DNA from: Nymphaea colorata
Taxonomy: Eukaryota > Streptophyta > Magnoliopsida > Nymphaeales > Nymphaeaceae
Reading direction: 5' to 3'
DNA: 64,000 nt
Assembly (NCBI RefSeq): GCF_008831285.2
Contig: NC_045143.1
Coordinates: 23,252,302 to 23,316,301, forward strand
Of this stretch, positions 45,327 to 56,187 are shown piece after piece. Made by a program: the position numbers and the translations under genes. The notes below the pieces were generated by a model, which was not told where the DNA came from, did no database searches, and worked only from the letters and a program-made list of their open reading frames with translations. Each line of letters starts with the position of its first letter. Position 1 is the first letter of the stretch.

Positions 45327-48037
45327 TGTCACACCCCAACCTTTTTGACCCTCAAAAGAAGTTTTTCTTTTTCTTAACATAAAACATTGAGGTGCGACGA
45401 CACTACAATTCAAAATGAGATGAGCCAAGAAATTTAAAACAATGGGCCAAGCTTTCCATTATATAAGAATTTCAGTTCCTCTGTACACATGACAAAAAAT
45501 GCCCCAAAATCACAACATTGATGCCTAACAAAAACCAGACATCAATAAAACCAAAACAAAACGCGCCAGCACGATATTTGACCCAAAACCTCCCCAGTAG
45601 GATGTGAGTGAAGCCACCTGATCAACCTGCTGCCCTTGGTCCGCCAAATCCTGAAAAAGAAAAACAACTGAAGGCTTAGCCTTCGCAGTATGGTAACAAA
45701 CTAGAAAAATCCCTAGCCCTCTAGGTAAGGGCTCTGATATGATCTAATCACAACGTAACATATCATTCTTATTCTTATCATTTACATTAACTTTAGTGCA
45801 TTGACAGTTCCTGTGGGTGCAAAACACAGGCACGTGCACACCGTGGGCGGCCTACAGCCGGGAGACAACCCCCGTGGTGGCCCGAATCGATATGGATCCA
45901 TTCACGCTGCAGCGGTAGAGCACTCATCCATGGATGTGTGAATTCCAATGAGAGATACTCAGCCTTCCCTAGGACACCCAGGTTGGGAAGGTGGGAGCCC
46001 AACACTCCAAGCACAACACACAACAGTACCCTGCGGCTTTGCACCTCCTGCGCTCCGAACAGGCGAAAGCGGGACGTCTCCCAAACACATTGCCACAACC
46101 CACTGACCTCTCATCTCTTATTATTTCTTATTTAAGATTATGAAAACACAATCACAAGATGCCCAGCTAGCTCATGAGGTTGGTTCACTCAACGAGTGCC
46201 CCATACCTCCAAATGCCTTCACACGAAGGCTACATATATAATTAACATTCTTAGCTAGCCGTCATAGCAATACGGGTACAACTACCCTTCAATTCCATTC
46301 ATTTGTATCATGCCCAAGGCAAAGCATACGAAAATATTACAACATTCACATCACTTATCACATCAATCATATCTTTGAAAACCATAGCCAAACCACAGAG
46401 AGTAGTCTCGATCCGTGATTGACTCGTAGCTGTCCTTTGCAGTTATCATTATAGGATGCTTTCTAATGCACAGTTGGGGTCGAAGAGACACTCGACTCGA
46501 TACCCCACCTCATCTGTCCTAAGCAATTATCAATTCTAGCATGCACATGCAATTACGTAGTAATTTTCAAAACAAAACTTATCACATAAACATTCAATTC
46601 TCATGTATACAATCATTCAATCACATCATGGTCATAGGACCCAACGATCCTCAAAACACACAGTCTAGTTGGCCCCAGGCCGGGATTTGCCTGAAATGCC
46701 ACCATACCTGTCGCACGTCGCCAAGATATCCAAAATGCCTGAAGCTTTAACCTAGTCACTCAAGGTCTACTGGACGTGACCGGTGTACCTGCAACCACAA
46801 TGAAAAGGTAAGTTCTACACTCGCTTCGCTTTACCATATATACAAATATGAAGCATAAGCATTGAGGCATGCCATCGCCTCAAGAGGGTGTCAACGGGTA
46901 GTATCGACCCACAAGGCCTTCAAAACGAGCTCTTCCCCAAATTACATCCTACTCACAAGCTCTTTCTCAACCAACCACGCAATACGTCCAACGATCAACG
47001 CATGCACCACGTGTCTACAAAAATGACTCTAAAACTTCTTAACTCCTTCAAATCTCTACCATGTTTCCAAATAGCTTCGAGGATCAACTTATCATGCTAA
47101 AAAGGTCATTATAAGCATGGATCATTGCCTCTTCAAAACAATCCTTGGTTTTCCCCAAAAAGCAAAGTCGCTAACATATCCTAAAATCATAAATTATTAA
47201 TTCTACCATGCTCAACCAATAATTATACATGCTCCAATATAAAATATTCAACCATCTAGGCTCGATTAGGCGTCGCTCACCTAAATCTTAGTGTCCAAAC
47301 TGTCGTAGTGTTCCCGATAGCCACCTCAAGTGTTCGATTGAGCGCCAATGCCAATGATTGCTCGCTGCCGTCGCCAACAACACGGCCTAATTGCTGGAAA
47401 AAGGGGGAAGACGGACTTCCCTATCTGAAAACCAGCCAAACGACAATCACTATGATGAGAATCAATGAAAAGATGTGACGGAAGAGGTCTGCCTTGAGAA
47501 AGAGGCAGTCGGCTATGAGAAGTTGGTTCGGCTGAGGGAGGAAGGTCTGACGCAAGAGAGAAAGGGAGAAGGGACTGTTCGGTTGAGGGTGCTGACAGTG
47601 AGGAGGGAGTGCAGGCAGAGAGAGCAAGAGAGTGTGAGAGTAGTAGAGGAAGAGGGATAGCACGACAAGGGAAAATGGGGGAGATGGTGAGGAGGAGATA
47701 AATGAGACGAGGAGGGAGCTCAAGCAGAGAGGGAGGGAAAGAAAACGTGCAGCAGGGGAAGGCGTTGACAGAGGGAGGAGGAGAAGAAGGAAGAGGAAGG
47801 AGGTGGCAGAGAGAAGTCTGAAGCCTCACCTGACCGCCACTGCCACAGCTCTCGTCGTTGCCCTGCACCAATCCTCCGTCTTCTCCTTCTTCTACGCGCT
47901 GGCACGAGAGGCAACAAAGGGGATTGGGAGGAAGATGAGGGAGAAGAGCCCTCGCGTCGGGCTCCTTCACGCCAAAGGGTTCGGGTCCGGATCTGGACCC
48001 GCTCCAAATCCACTTGCGAGAAAACAAAAGTGTTACA
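45327..48037 (-). mobile_element. Solo LTR (2711 bp), copy B, inverted relative to copy A
   Basis: On the plus strand it starts TGTCACACCCC and ends GTGTTACA, with the 5-bp repeat TACAA on both sides (45322-45326 and 48038-48042). Read on the minus strand it parallels copy A at 13798-16812: a GC-rich GGGTCCRGAYCCGG start, the agcccgacgcgagg segment, CT-rich sequence, a gcctcaa...gaggc segment, and a block around ggttgtctcYcggctgtagg. It contains no gag-pol. The 307-codon minus frame at 47326-48249 crosses the element's end and is compositional. Confidence 0.85.
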
Positions 48038-48042
48038 TACAA

Positions 48043-48400
48043 TCCACCCCCCTTAGCTATGTTGAGTTGTTGACAAAAGGACTGGGAAAGTTCGACATTT
48101 GAATGGTGAAGACGGGTGAGCAATCGATTGAAACTGGACACGACAATTTGGAGGGCAGCAAAATCCATCGTTTTAATTGAAAATGAACATAAAAAAAATA
48201 TTAAAATGGGGACAAAAAAGGGGAAACCCAATAGATGTTGAGTCTCCAAGGAACGTCTTCATTGACCTAGGCACTACAGAAATGATGGAAAGCAGTGCCT
48301 CCAAGGATGCCCAAATAATGGCTAATCAATCACTACAAAACCTTTTGCATTGTCAAGGAAAAGTGTTGGGTATGGTGCAGCCATTGGTGATACTATTGTT
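48043..48400. other. Short stretch between solo LTR B and copia 1
   Basis: This is probably the 3' internal part of the minus-strand element whose LTR is at 45135-45325. No domain is recognised. Confidence 0.35.
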
Positions 48401-48806
48401 TGTGAAAAGTGACTATAACAGTCACAAAGAATACATATAATACCAAAAAGGCACTAAGGCCAAGTGAAGAAGAGTAATACTCATTCAATAAACAATATAA
48501 AGGCTGTAAAACACAGCTTATACTTTACAAAGACTGTTACAAGGATATTTATAAGAGAGAATAAGAAGAGATGAGCTAAACTAGCCGTTGGGCTAGTTCC
48601 AACAGCTCTTAATAGAGCTGTTGGAACTGCCAACGGCTAGTTTGGCAGAAATAATAAAAAATAAAAAAATAAAAAATAAAAAATAAAGAGAAAAGAAAGA
48701 AATAAACTAAATCCTAAACTAATTCCTAACTAATCCTAAACTAGCTCTTAACTAAGATAATACCTAATTAAGAGATAACAACAATAAGAAATCATATTTC
48801 TTAACA
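48401..48806 (-). repeat. 3' LTR of copia 1
   Basis: It contains TATAAATA on the minus strand at about 48544-48551 as the probable promoter. Upstream of it in element sense lies a two-part hairpin. The inner stem ttccaacagctct (48597-48609) pairs with agagctgttggaa (48614-48626). The outer stem ctagccgttgg (48581-48591) pairs with ccaacggctag (48630-48640). Confidence 0.93.
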
Positions 48807-48819
48807 CCCCCCCTTAAAC

Positions 48820-51800
48820 TTACGGTGCTATCACCGAAAGTTTATCTAAAAGAAAGTTGAATCTGGGAGAACATAGAGGCTTTGTGAAGAAATCAGCCAG
48901 CTGGAACTCGGAGGAGACATATGGAAGTTTGATAGTCTTCTTCAAAAATTCTTCACGAACATAGTGACAGTCCATTTCTATATGCTTTGTTCGTTCATGG
49001 AATGTTTGATTCTTGGCAATGTAGATAGAACTCTTGTTGTCGCAGCATAAATCAGTGGGTTCTTCTATCTTTATTCCCATATCAAGGAGCATTTGGCGAA
49101 GCCAGACAATTTCCATAGTTGTAGAAGCCATGGCTCGATATTCAGCTTCAGTAGAGGATAGTGAGACTTTCTGTTGCTTTTTGCATTTCCATGAGATGAG
49201 TGATTCTCCTAGAAAAACACAAAATCCAGTAGTTGAGTGTCTATCATTAGGATCTTCTCCCCAATCAGCATCAGTATAAGCAATCAAGTTCAAGGAGGAA
49301 GAGGAAGACATAAATACTCCCTTGTTTATTGTTCCCTTAATATATCTGATGATACGAAGAACAGCTCCCATATGAACGGTTGATGGAGCATGTTGAAATT
49401 GACTCACAGTATGAACTGCATGAGCAATGTCAGGCCGAGTGATGCTAAGGTACATCAAGGATCCCACAAGTTGTCGGTAAGGAGTGGGATTGGCAAGTGG
49501 AACTCCATCATCAATCTTCATCTTGCTTCCTACTGCTTCAGGAGTTTCTGTGACCTTATCATCTGTTATGCCTGATTTAGCAATGATCTCTGCAGCAAAC
49601 TTAGTTTGTGACAAAAAATATCCTCTAGTAGAGTATGCAACCTCAATACCCAAGAAGTACGTTAGAAAACCTAAATCTTTCATTTCAAAAGTTTCTTGTA
49701 GTAATTTCTTACATTCTTTAATACCTTCCTTATCACTACCTGTAATGATCATATCATCAACATACAGTAGAAGAATTATGATACCTGCAGTAGTATACTT
49801 AACAAACAAGGCAGTGTCAGTTAAGCAAGAATGAAACCCATAATCAGAAATAACAGAATTAAAACGGTCAAACCAAGCTTTAGGAGCTTGTTTAAGGCCA
49901 TAAAGAGCCTTCTTAAGTCTAAGAACTTTCCTTTGAGGAACAGACAACCCTGGTGGTACTTCCATATAAACCTCTTCCATAAGATCCCCATTTAAAAAGG
50001 CATTTTTAACATCCATTTGATAGATATTCCAGTTTTTAACAGATGCTAAAGCAATAAGGGTCCTAACAGTAGTCATTCTAGCTACAGGGGCAAATGTTTC
50101 CTCATAGTCAATACCATATTCTTGAGTGTAACCTTTGGCAACAAGCCTTGCTTTATACCTTTCTAGGGATCCATCACTTTTAGTTTTCACCTTGTATACC
50201 CACTTGCATCCAATAGTCTTTTTCCCTATAGGTAAATCTTGTATTTCCCAAGTTTGGGCTTTTCTCAAGGCATCCAATTCTTCTAACATGGCATTCTTCC
50301 ACTCAATATATTTGGATGCTTCATTAAAAGTAGAAGGTTCAAAGTGAGAGTGAATGGCATTAATTCTAGCTCTATGAGATGGAGTAAAAGTTTCATAAGA
50401 CACAAACCTATTGGGTTGTCTTACATTTCTAGTGGATCTCCTAAGGTTTTCTCCACTTTGAGTTGGTTGGAGATCAATGGTCTCATGATGTTCTTCTTCA
50501 CCAACTTCTTGTTGCCGGTTTCTTCTATGATAAGTGATTATATCCTTGGCCATTCTACTATCATTACCACCAGTGTTGCTATCATCACCATCATGCATTT
50601 CATCATCACATTGAGAAAGGAACTTAAATAAAAAGGAATAATCATTATTGTGTTGTGACTCCCCACAATTTTTAAAACCACTTTCATCTTCACAAAACCT
50701 TACATTCCTTGAGACAATGATCTTGTCTTTAATTGAGTCATAACATTTGTAGCCTTTTTGGGTTTCAGAATAACCAATAAAAGCACATTCAATAACTTTT
50801 GAACTTAGCTTATCAGCCTTGTCATTAAGAACAAAACATTTGCATCCAAAAATACGAAGTCTATTGAAATCGGGTTCATACTTGAATAATTTTTCAAACG
50901 GAGTGGTATTATGTAAAACTTTTGAAGGCATTCTGTTTATAAGATAAACAGAGGCAAGTGCGGTTTCAGCCCAAAAGTTTTTAGGCACATTTTTGGAAAT
51001 AAGAAGGGTTCTTGTTGTTTCAATTATGTGCCTATGTTTTCTTTCTGAAAGTCCATTTTGTTGAGGTGTTCTTGGACAAGATTTTTGGTGGACTATCCCA
51101 TAGTTTTTCAAATATCTTTCGAACTCATTTGAAATGTATTCACCTCCGGAATCAGTCCTTAAAATTTTTAATTTAGCATTGAATTGTGTTTGTACTAACA
51201 TGTGAAAATTTTTGAATATCTCAAAAACTTCGGATTTATGTTTTAGGAAATATATCCAACAATACCTAGTGAAGTCATCAACAAAGATCACATAATATGA
51301 TAGCCCTCCTTTTGACATGATAGGAGAGGGTCCCCATACATCGGAATGAACAAGCTCAAAAGGCAAAGAAGAGAAGAAGTTCCTTTCTCCAAAAGATAAA
51401 GATTTCATTTTTCCATGTATACAATCATTACATTTAAAATTTTCAATACAAATATTCTTGGTAGGGTTCATCATAGACAATTTTCTAACATTTGGATGAC
51501 CTAATCTTTGGTGCCAAACATTGATGTCCACATTTTCAACATAGTGACAAAACTTTTCTTTGGGGATGCATAAATTGTCCATGTAGTAAAGGTCCCCTTT
51601 TCTAAAACCTTCCCCAATCAATCTCCCGGTTTGGTGATCCTGCACCAAACATTTATTTGATGAGAAAACAACATCAAATCCAAGATCTGAGATTTGTGAC
51701 ACAGAAAGTAAGTTAAGATTAAGTTTAGGAACATAACTAACTTTTGGAACAAAAAATTTTTGTTTTCCAAATTCTTTTTCAAAATTCCCAATCCCTTTAA

Positions 51801-53148
51801 CACTTAAAGAAGTTCCATCGGCGGTAACAACATTTGATTCTTTTCTTGTTCTTTCAAATTTGGTCAAAGATGATATATTTGGTGTCATATGAAAAGATGC
51901 ACCAGAATCTAAAAGCCAAGAAAACATACCAGGAGTGTTGGAGATGGATGCCGTTGTTGCTAGTGCTCCGGAATTTGACTCCTTGATCATGGGTTGAAGG
52001 GCTGTCATGATTTGATTCAACGTTGTGGATATAGATGATAGATCACATCCTTCATTTGTGACATTTGCGGCCTTTCTTTGATCAAATTGTCTAATGTTGT
52101 AATGTCCACCTTGAGGAAATGAAATTCCCCGGTTGTGTTGCCCTCCTTGTGGATATGAAGTTCCTCCTTTGAGAAAATTTCCTCCAAGATTCCGCGATTG
52201 TCCTTCATTGTTGTTCAACTTTGGGCAACTAGGTCTTATGTGACCCGGTTCATGACAAAAGTGGCAAATAACTTTATATTCTCCTCTAATTTGATTCTTA
52301 AAGTGAGGAGGTCTAAAAGACTTGATGTTGTTTCCAGGTCTAGAGGCGGCTAAGGCTCTTTCTTCTTCTTGTTTTGAGACAAGAACACTATCTTTATCCA
52401 TTTCTTTGGATAATTTCATTCTAGTTTCCTCTCCACTTAGCTTTGTAAGAAGTTCATGAATGAGTGGAGGAGAGGATGAAGAAAGAAGGGCTGACCTTAT
52501 TTGTTCAAATTCGGGCCGTAGCCCTTGAAGGAATTGAAAAAACCGAAATTCATCTATTTCATTTCTTCTAATCTCATGGCATTTGCAGTCCAACCCTAGT
52601 TCGGGACTTAGTTGATCTAACTCATTCCATACACTAGAGATTTCCATGAAAAATTCTCTAACATTTTTCTCTCCTTGCTTGATACTTTGGGCCTTTTGAA
52701 TCAAAAGATACTTTCGGGCCATATCTTTTTGGGTGAACATTCCCTTAAGATATTCCCAAACTTCACTAGCCTTTTCATAATACATAAGATTTTGGGCAAT
52801 TCTAGGTTCAATACTTCCATAAATCCATTCTTTAATCCTAGAATTTTTAGCTTCCCAATCGTCTAATTTTTTGTAATATTCATTCATAGCATTTTGTCTT
52901 TCCACTCCATCTAGTTGTTTTTCAATCCCATTTTCTATTTTGGTCAACTTGAGAGTGGGAGGGATAGACGTACCTCTTATGAAGCCCCATAAATATTTTC
53001 CTTTGATATGCATTTCCAAACATTTTGCCCATAGTGTATAATTGGTTCCGTCAAGCTTGTATGGAGCATAATAGCTTCCTCCTTCAATTGAAACTTTGGA
53101 GTCTTCCATGAGAGCAATACTTGAAACAATAATCTCCAAGGAAGTCAA
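48820..53148 (-). CDS. Copia 1 Gag-Pol polyprotein, 1442 residues, uninterrupted
   Basis: It is the structural and enzymatic polyprotein for retrotransposition. Domains in order: Gag, about 20-260 (PYKLDGTNYTLWAK); zinc knuckle CHFCHEPGHIRPSC, about 295-308; protease LLDSGASFHM, about 412-421; integrase zinc region WHQRLGHPN...CNDCIHGK, 545-580; integrase core with HSDVWG (601), LRTDSGGEY and the ERKHRH region to about 710; reverse transcriptase about 980-1215 with YVDD at 1129-1132; RNase H about 1285-1425 with YTDADWGED and SSTEAEYRA. The length of about 1440 is normal for plant copia. The order protease-integrase-RT-RNase H defines Ty1-copia. No stop or frameshift is present. The start is the first ATG of the frame, about 170 bp inside the 5' LTR. 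A shorter start at Met14 (LMEDSK) is also possible. Confidence 0.94.
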   Translation of the reverse strand: MTSLEIIVSSIALMEDSKVSIEGGSYYAPYKLDGTNYTLWAKCLEMHIKGKYLWGFIRGTSIPPTLKLTKIENGIEKQLDGVERQNAMNEYYKKLDDWEAKNSRIKEWIYGSIEPRIAQNLMYYEKASEVWEYLKGMFTQKDMARKYLLIQKAQSIKQGEKNVREFFMEISSVWNELDQLSPELGLDCKCHEIRRNEIDEFRFFQFLQGLRPEFEQIRSALLSSSSPPLIHELLTKLSGEETRMKLSKEMDKDSVLVSKQEEERALAASRPGNNIKSFRPPHFKNQIRGEYKVICHFCHEPGHIRPSCPKLNNNEGQSRNLGGNFLKGGTSYPQGGQHNRGISFPQGGHYNIRQFDQRKAANVTNEGCDLSSISTTLNQIMTALQPMIKESNSGALATTASISNTPGMFSWLLDSGASFHMTPNISSLTKFERTRKESNVVTADGTSLSVKGIGNFEKEFGKQKFFVPKVSYVPKLNLNLLSVSQISDLGFDVVFSSNKCLVQDHQTGRLIGEGFRKGDLYYMDNLCIPKEKFCHYVENVDINVWHQRLGHPNVRKLSMMNPTKNICIENFKCNDCIHGKMKSLSFGERNFFSSLPFELVHSDVWGPSPIMSKGGLSYYVIFVDDFTRYCWIYFLKHKSEVFEIFKNFHMLVQTQFNAKLKILRTDSGGEYISNEFERYLKNYGIVHQKSCPRTPQQNGLSERKHRHIIETTRTLLISKNVPKNFWAETALASVYLINRMPSKVLHNTTPFEKLFKYEPDFNRLRIFGCKCFVLNDKADKLSSKVIECAFIGYSETQKGYKCYDSIKDKIIVSRNVRFCEDESGFKNCGESQHNNDYSFLFKFLSQCDDEMHDGDDSNTGGNDSRMAKDIITYHRRNRQQEVGEEEHHETIDLQPTQSGENLRRSTRNVRQPNRFVSYETFTPSHRARINAIHSHFEPSTFNEASKYIEWKNAMLEELDALRKAQTWEIQDLPIGKKTIGCKWVYKVKTKSDGSLERYKARLVAKGYTQEYGIDYEETFAPVARMTTVRTLIALASVKNWNIYQMDVKNAFLNGDLMEEVYMEVPPGLSVPQRKVLRLKKALYGLKQAPKAWFDRFNSVISDYGFHSCLTDTALFVKYTTAGIIILLLYVDDMIITGSDKEGIKECKKLLQETFEMKDLGFLTYFLGIEVAYSTRGYFLSQTKFAAEIIAKSGITDDKVTETPEAVGSKMKIDDGVPLANPTPYRQLVGSLMYLSITRPDIAHAVHTVSQFQHAPSTVHMGAVLRIIRYIKGTINKGVFMSSSSSLNLIAYTDADWGEDPNDRHSTTGFCVFLGESLISWKCKKQQKVSLSSTEAEYRAMASTTMEIVWLRQMLLDMGIKIEEPTDLCCDNKSSIYIAKNQTFHERTKHIEMDCHYVREEFLKKTIKLPYVSSEFQLADFFTKPLCSPRFNFLLDKLSVIAP

Positions 53149-53306
53149 GAAAAAACTCTTCTAGAAATTTCACCAAACAGTTGGTGAGCAACCGCAGCAA
53201 AAAGGCCTTCAAGAAATTATATCCTCCAGCAAAGAATCTCTTCAATCAAACCAGCAACATAAAATCTCAGCAGCAGCCTTTAACAAGCTTTGAGAATCAG
53301 CCCAAT

Positions 53307-53319
53307 GGCTCTGATACCA
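53307..53319 (-). promoter_or_regulatory. Primer-binding site of copia 1
   Basis: The minus-strand sequence TGGTATCAGAGCC directly follows the 5' LTR and is complementary to the 3' end of initiator methionine tRNA, the usual copia primer. Confidence 0.92.
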
Positions 53320-53726
53320 TGTGAAAAGTGACTATAACAGTCACAAAGAATACATATAATACCAAAAAGGCACTAAGGCCAAGTGAAGAAGAGTAATACT
53401 CATTCAATAAACAATATAAAGGCTGTAAAACACAGCTTATACTTTACAAAGACTGTTACAAGGATATTTATAAGAGAGAATAAGAAGAGATGAGCTAAAC
53501 TAGCCGTTGGGCTAGTTCCAACAGCTCTTAATAGAGCTGTTGGAACTGCCAACGGCTAGTTTGGCAGAAATAATAAAAAAATAAAAAAATAAAAAATAAA
53601 AAATAAAGAGAAAAGAAAGAAATAAACTAAATCCTAAACTAATTCCTAACTAATCCTAAACTAGCTCTTAACTAAGATAATACCTAATTAAGAGATAACA
53701 ACAATAAGAAATCATATTTCTTAACA
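53320..53726 (-). repeat. 5' LTR of copia 1
   Basis: Same sequence as 48401-48806 apart from one extra A in the poly-A run near 53575-53580. It carries the same hairpin, at 53500-53559, and the same TATA box. Confidence 0.93.
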
Positions 53727-53731
53727 TTGTT

Positions 53732-54300
53732 GTGGAATGTTGAAGGCTGTGAAAAATGGGTAGACAAAACTAGTAATGGTGTTCACTCTCTACATGTGAC
53801 AGTGCTAATGTTTTGGTGGGCCACCCAAATAGAGCCACCCCAGCAGGGGCAGAGCCCAAAATTTTTCATTTTAGGGGCCGAAACTATGTTTCAAAATTTT
53901 AAGAGGGACCGAAATAATTTCATGCAATTAACCAGCCAGCATCCCTTTTGGGACCTGGGTCTGTGATACAGCTATTGTAAGCCAGCCTAGGCCCTCTATG
54001 TCTGACCTGATTTCACTCGTCTCTGTGAGAGCTTGTTTCCAATTCATGTGTCATCCCAGCCTGTCCCAAACTCATATCAGCTTCAAACAGTACCTTTTTT
54101 TTTTATTTTGCATCGGGTCAAAGCCAATGCCTTAGTATGGACTGCGGATGGGGCTTTAGCCTTGGTCATCAACCCGAAAGCTTGAGTCAAGGTTCCACCT
54201 ATCCCTTTTTGCATCCTACTCTAATTTGGGGAACAACCCGCTCTAGATCCAATTGGGTCGACAACATAACCCCATTGTCATCCCACCTATAAACCATAAC
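53732..54300. other. Intergenic repeat-derived DNA
   Basis: The agcaggggcagagcccaaa near 53851 is typical of the ends of common plant repeats. No gene is seen. Confidence 0.4.
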
Positions 54301-55142
54301 CTATGTAACACGGGTACTCCTCTTAAGGAGGAGTACCTGCACGGTACTGGTACGACACCAGTACGGGTGCGGGTGCGGCTTTGACCGCGCCTGGTACGGT
54401 CAACGTACTCGGGGTCGAATTTGACATTTTTTTGACTCAGTCAAAGTTGACCGAGTCCAAAATGGTCCAGTTTTATATTTTAACGTTTTTTACAATTTTT
54501 ACGTTAAAATTATCAAAACCCTTAAAACATTATTTTTGTCGACGATGGTTCTTCGTCTTCACTGTTCACCGACAGAGACCGACAATGGCAGGCGAACGTC
54601 GAGTGGCAACGGCAGGCGGCGAACGGCGAGTGGCAAGCGGCAAAGGAGATTTTGTTTGTTTTGTGAAGAACGACAACAGGCGAGCGACGACGGTTCTTCA
54701 CTTCATCTTCATTTTTTGTTCTTCTGTTTGCTGTTTTCTTCATTTTTGATCGAGCTCTGTTCTTCCGTTCTTCCATTATTTCATAAGACTGTATATTTTG
54801 TGGTTGTTGTTGTATTTGATCCGGCGGCCAATTAGAGGGGCTGCTTGCCGGAATTTTGCAGAGGGTTTCTTTGACCCTCTGCCTTGAGGCGGAGGATTTG
54901 CACAGACCCTGCGCCTCGAGGCAGAGGGTTGAGGTGGAGGGTTTCAGGAGTTGAGTTAGATAGAGAGACAGAGAAAGAGAGAGAGGACTGAATGAGACTC
55001 ACCTGAAAAAGAGAGTTTCCAGTCGCCAGTCGCATGTGATTGGAAGATGGTGGTCGTAAGAAGAGCAAGGAGAAGAGAAGTGGGAAAAATCAGAGAGAGA
55101 GAGAGGGAGAGGGGAAGAACAAGGGTTTCAGTTTCCAAATTG

Positions 55143-55187
<45 letters not shown>

Positions 55188-55263
55188 GTGTGTACGGCTG
55201 TACTTCCGCACCCAAGTTTTTTTGAAAATGGTCCATACCCGCACCCGTACCCATGTGACATAG
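54301..55263. mobile_element. Putative non-autonomous DNA element with ctatgtMacaYgggtac ends
   Basis: The left end is ctatgtaacacgggtactcc. The right end, read inward, is ctatgtcacatgggtacggg. The flanking octamers accataac and tccatacc match at six of eight positions, so the target duplication is doubtful. The interior has an Arg/Gly-rich frame near 54540-54700, a gaggcRgagg-type repeat at 54890-54930, and a (GT)n microsatellite (55151-55192). No transposase is seen. Confidence 0.45.
55151..55192. repeat. (GT)n microsatellite
   Basis: Tg repeats with a single c interruption. They lie next to the gcacccaag part of a ctatgtcacat-family unit. Confidence 0.9.
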
Positions 55264-55327
55264 TCCATACCCAAGATTTCTGTTTATTGGAACCAGAATT
55301 GTATTCCTAACTAAAATCCAAATCATT

Positions 55328-55632
55328 GTCACAAATCTGGTTTTTGAGTATTAAACGACAAGTTTTTTCTCGGGTAAAATATGCAAAGTTAAACATTTCA
55401 GGAAAATCTTGACAAGTTTTAAAAAAATAAAAATAAAATGTGAAAATAAAAAACTGATAATTAAAAAATGTAAAACACGTGAAAAAATATGAAAAAATGA
55501 AAAAGAAACGAGAATAAAATACAAGCTTTTTTTGAAAAAAAAAACGTCCTTTTCCTGTTTTTTCGGCTGATTTGTTTTGAATGGTGTTTTTTCATTTTCA
55601 TTTTTTTTCAAATAAAATGCATTTTCTGTGAC
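55328..55632 (-). mobile_element. AT-rich DNA element with GTCACA ends, copy 2 (inverted)
   Basis: It starts GTCACAAAT and ends ATTTTCTGTGAC. The interior is A/T homopolymer-rich and contains ttttttctcgggtaaaata, the inverse of the ataata..cgagaaa segment near the right end of copies 1 and 3. The flanks aatcatt and aatgatt continue the inverted symmetry, so the true ends may lie a few bases further out. Confidence 0.6.
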
Positions 55633-56187
55633 AATGATCCAAGCCCACCTTTCATCCCTTATCTCAATGTCCAAACCCAGCCCAACCCAAAACTAAAACC
55701 CAAATCAGACCACCTTGTCTATGGCCATTTCTCACCATGAACCAGATCCAAGTCCTACTCAGCCGCACCCTCGTGGGCTGCCCATGTTGGTGCCTCCTAT
55801 CTAGCAAGATAGATAGGGGTAGGCTTTAGGAGTACAAGTACCAAATTGGCCAGCACCCTATGTCACATAGGTACGGGTACGGGTGCCGGTGCGGGTACGG
55901 GTACTGAGCATTTTTAAAAAACTTGGGTGCGGGGATACGGCCGTATATATATATATATGTATCAAAATAAAAAATATACATCAACATAAACAAATAAATA
56001 ACATAGAAAATATATATCAACGGCTGTTGCAGCAGTGTGTTTAAGAAACCTATGAAAAACTTTAAACATATAGACAACCAAGCAGCCCCCTAGTCAAATA
56101 TGAACATCAATCGAATTTTCACATCTAAAGAATAGAATAAGGTGGAAAAAATTAAATCAACGTAAAATTAAGTAGTTTGGATCTATA

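Larger units (their letters stand above)
48401..53726 (-). mobile_element. Complete young Ty1-copia retrotransposon (copia 1)
   Basis: It is 5326 bp. The LTRs at 48401-48806 (406 bp) and 53320-53726 (407 bp) start TGTG and end AACA and, by eye, differ by a single A in a homopolymer. The target duplication TTGTT is present on both sides (48396-48400 and 53727-53731). The primer site TGGTATCAGAGCC (minus strand, 53307-53319) abuts the 5' LTR. A polypurine tract, AAGGGGGGG on the minus strand, abuts the 3' LTR at 48807-48816. One open frame fills the interior. These features make it recently inserted and potentially autonomous. Confidence 0.95.

Noticed and set aside
47326-48249. 307-codon minus-strand open frame over the GC/CT-rich end of solo LTR B
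   Set aside because: Low-complexity Pro/Ser/Leu translation that crosses the LTR boundary and target duplication. Long frames like this arise from pyrimidine-rich sequence without stops.
54301-55263. Firm hAT or MULE assignment for this element
   Set aside because: The ends are inverted and similar, but the flanking bases match at only six of eight positions. I kept it as putative only.
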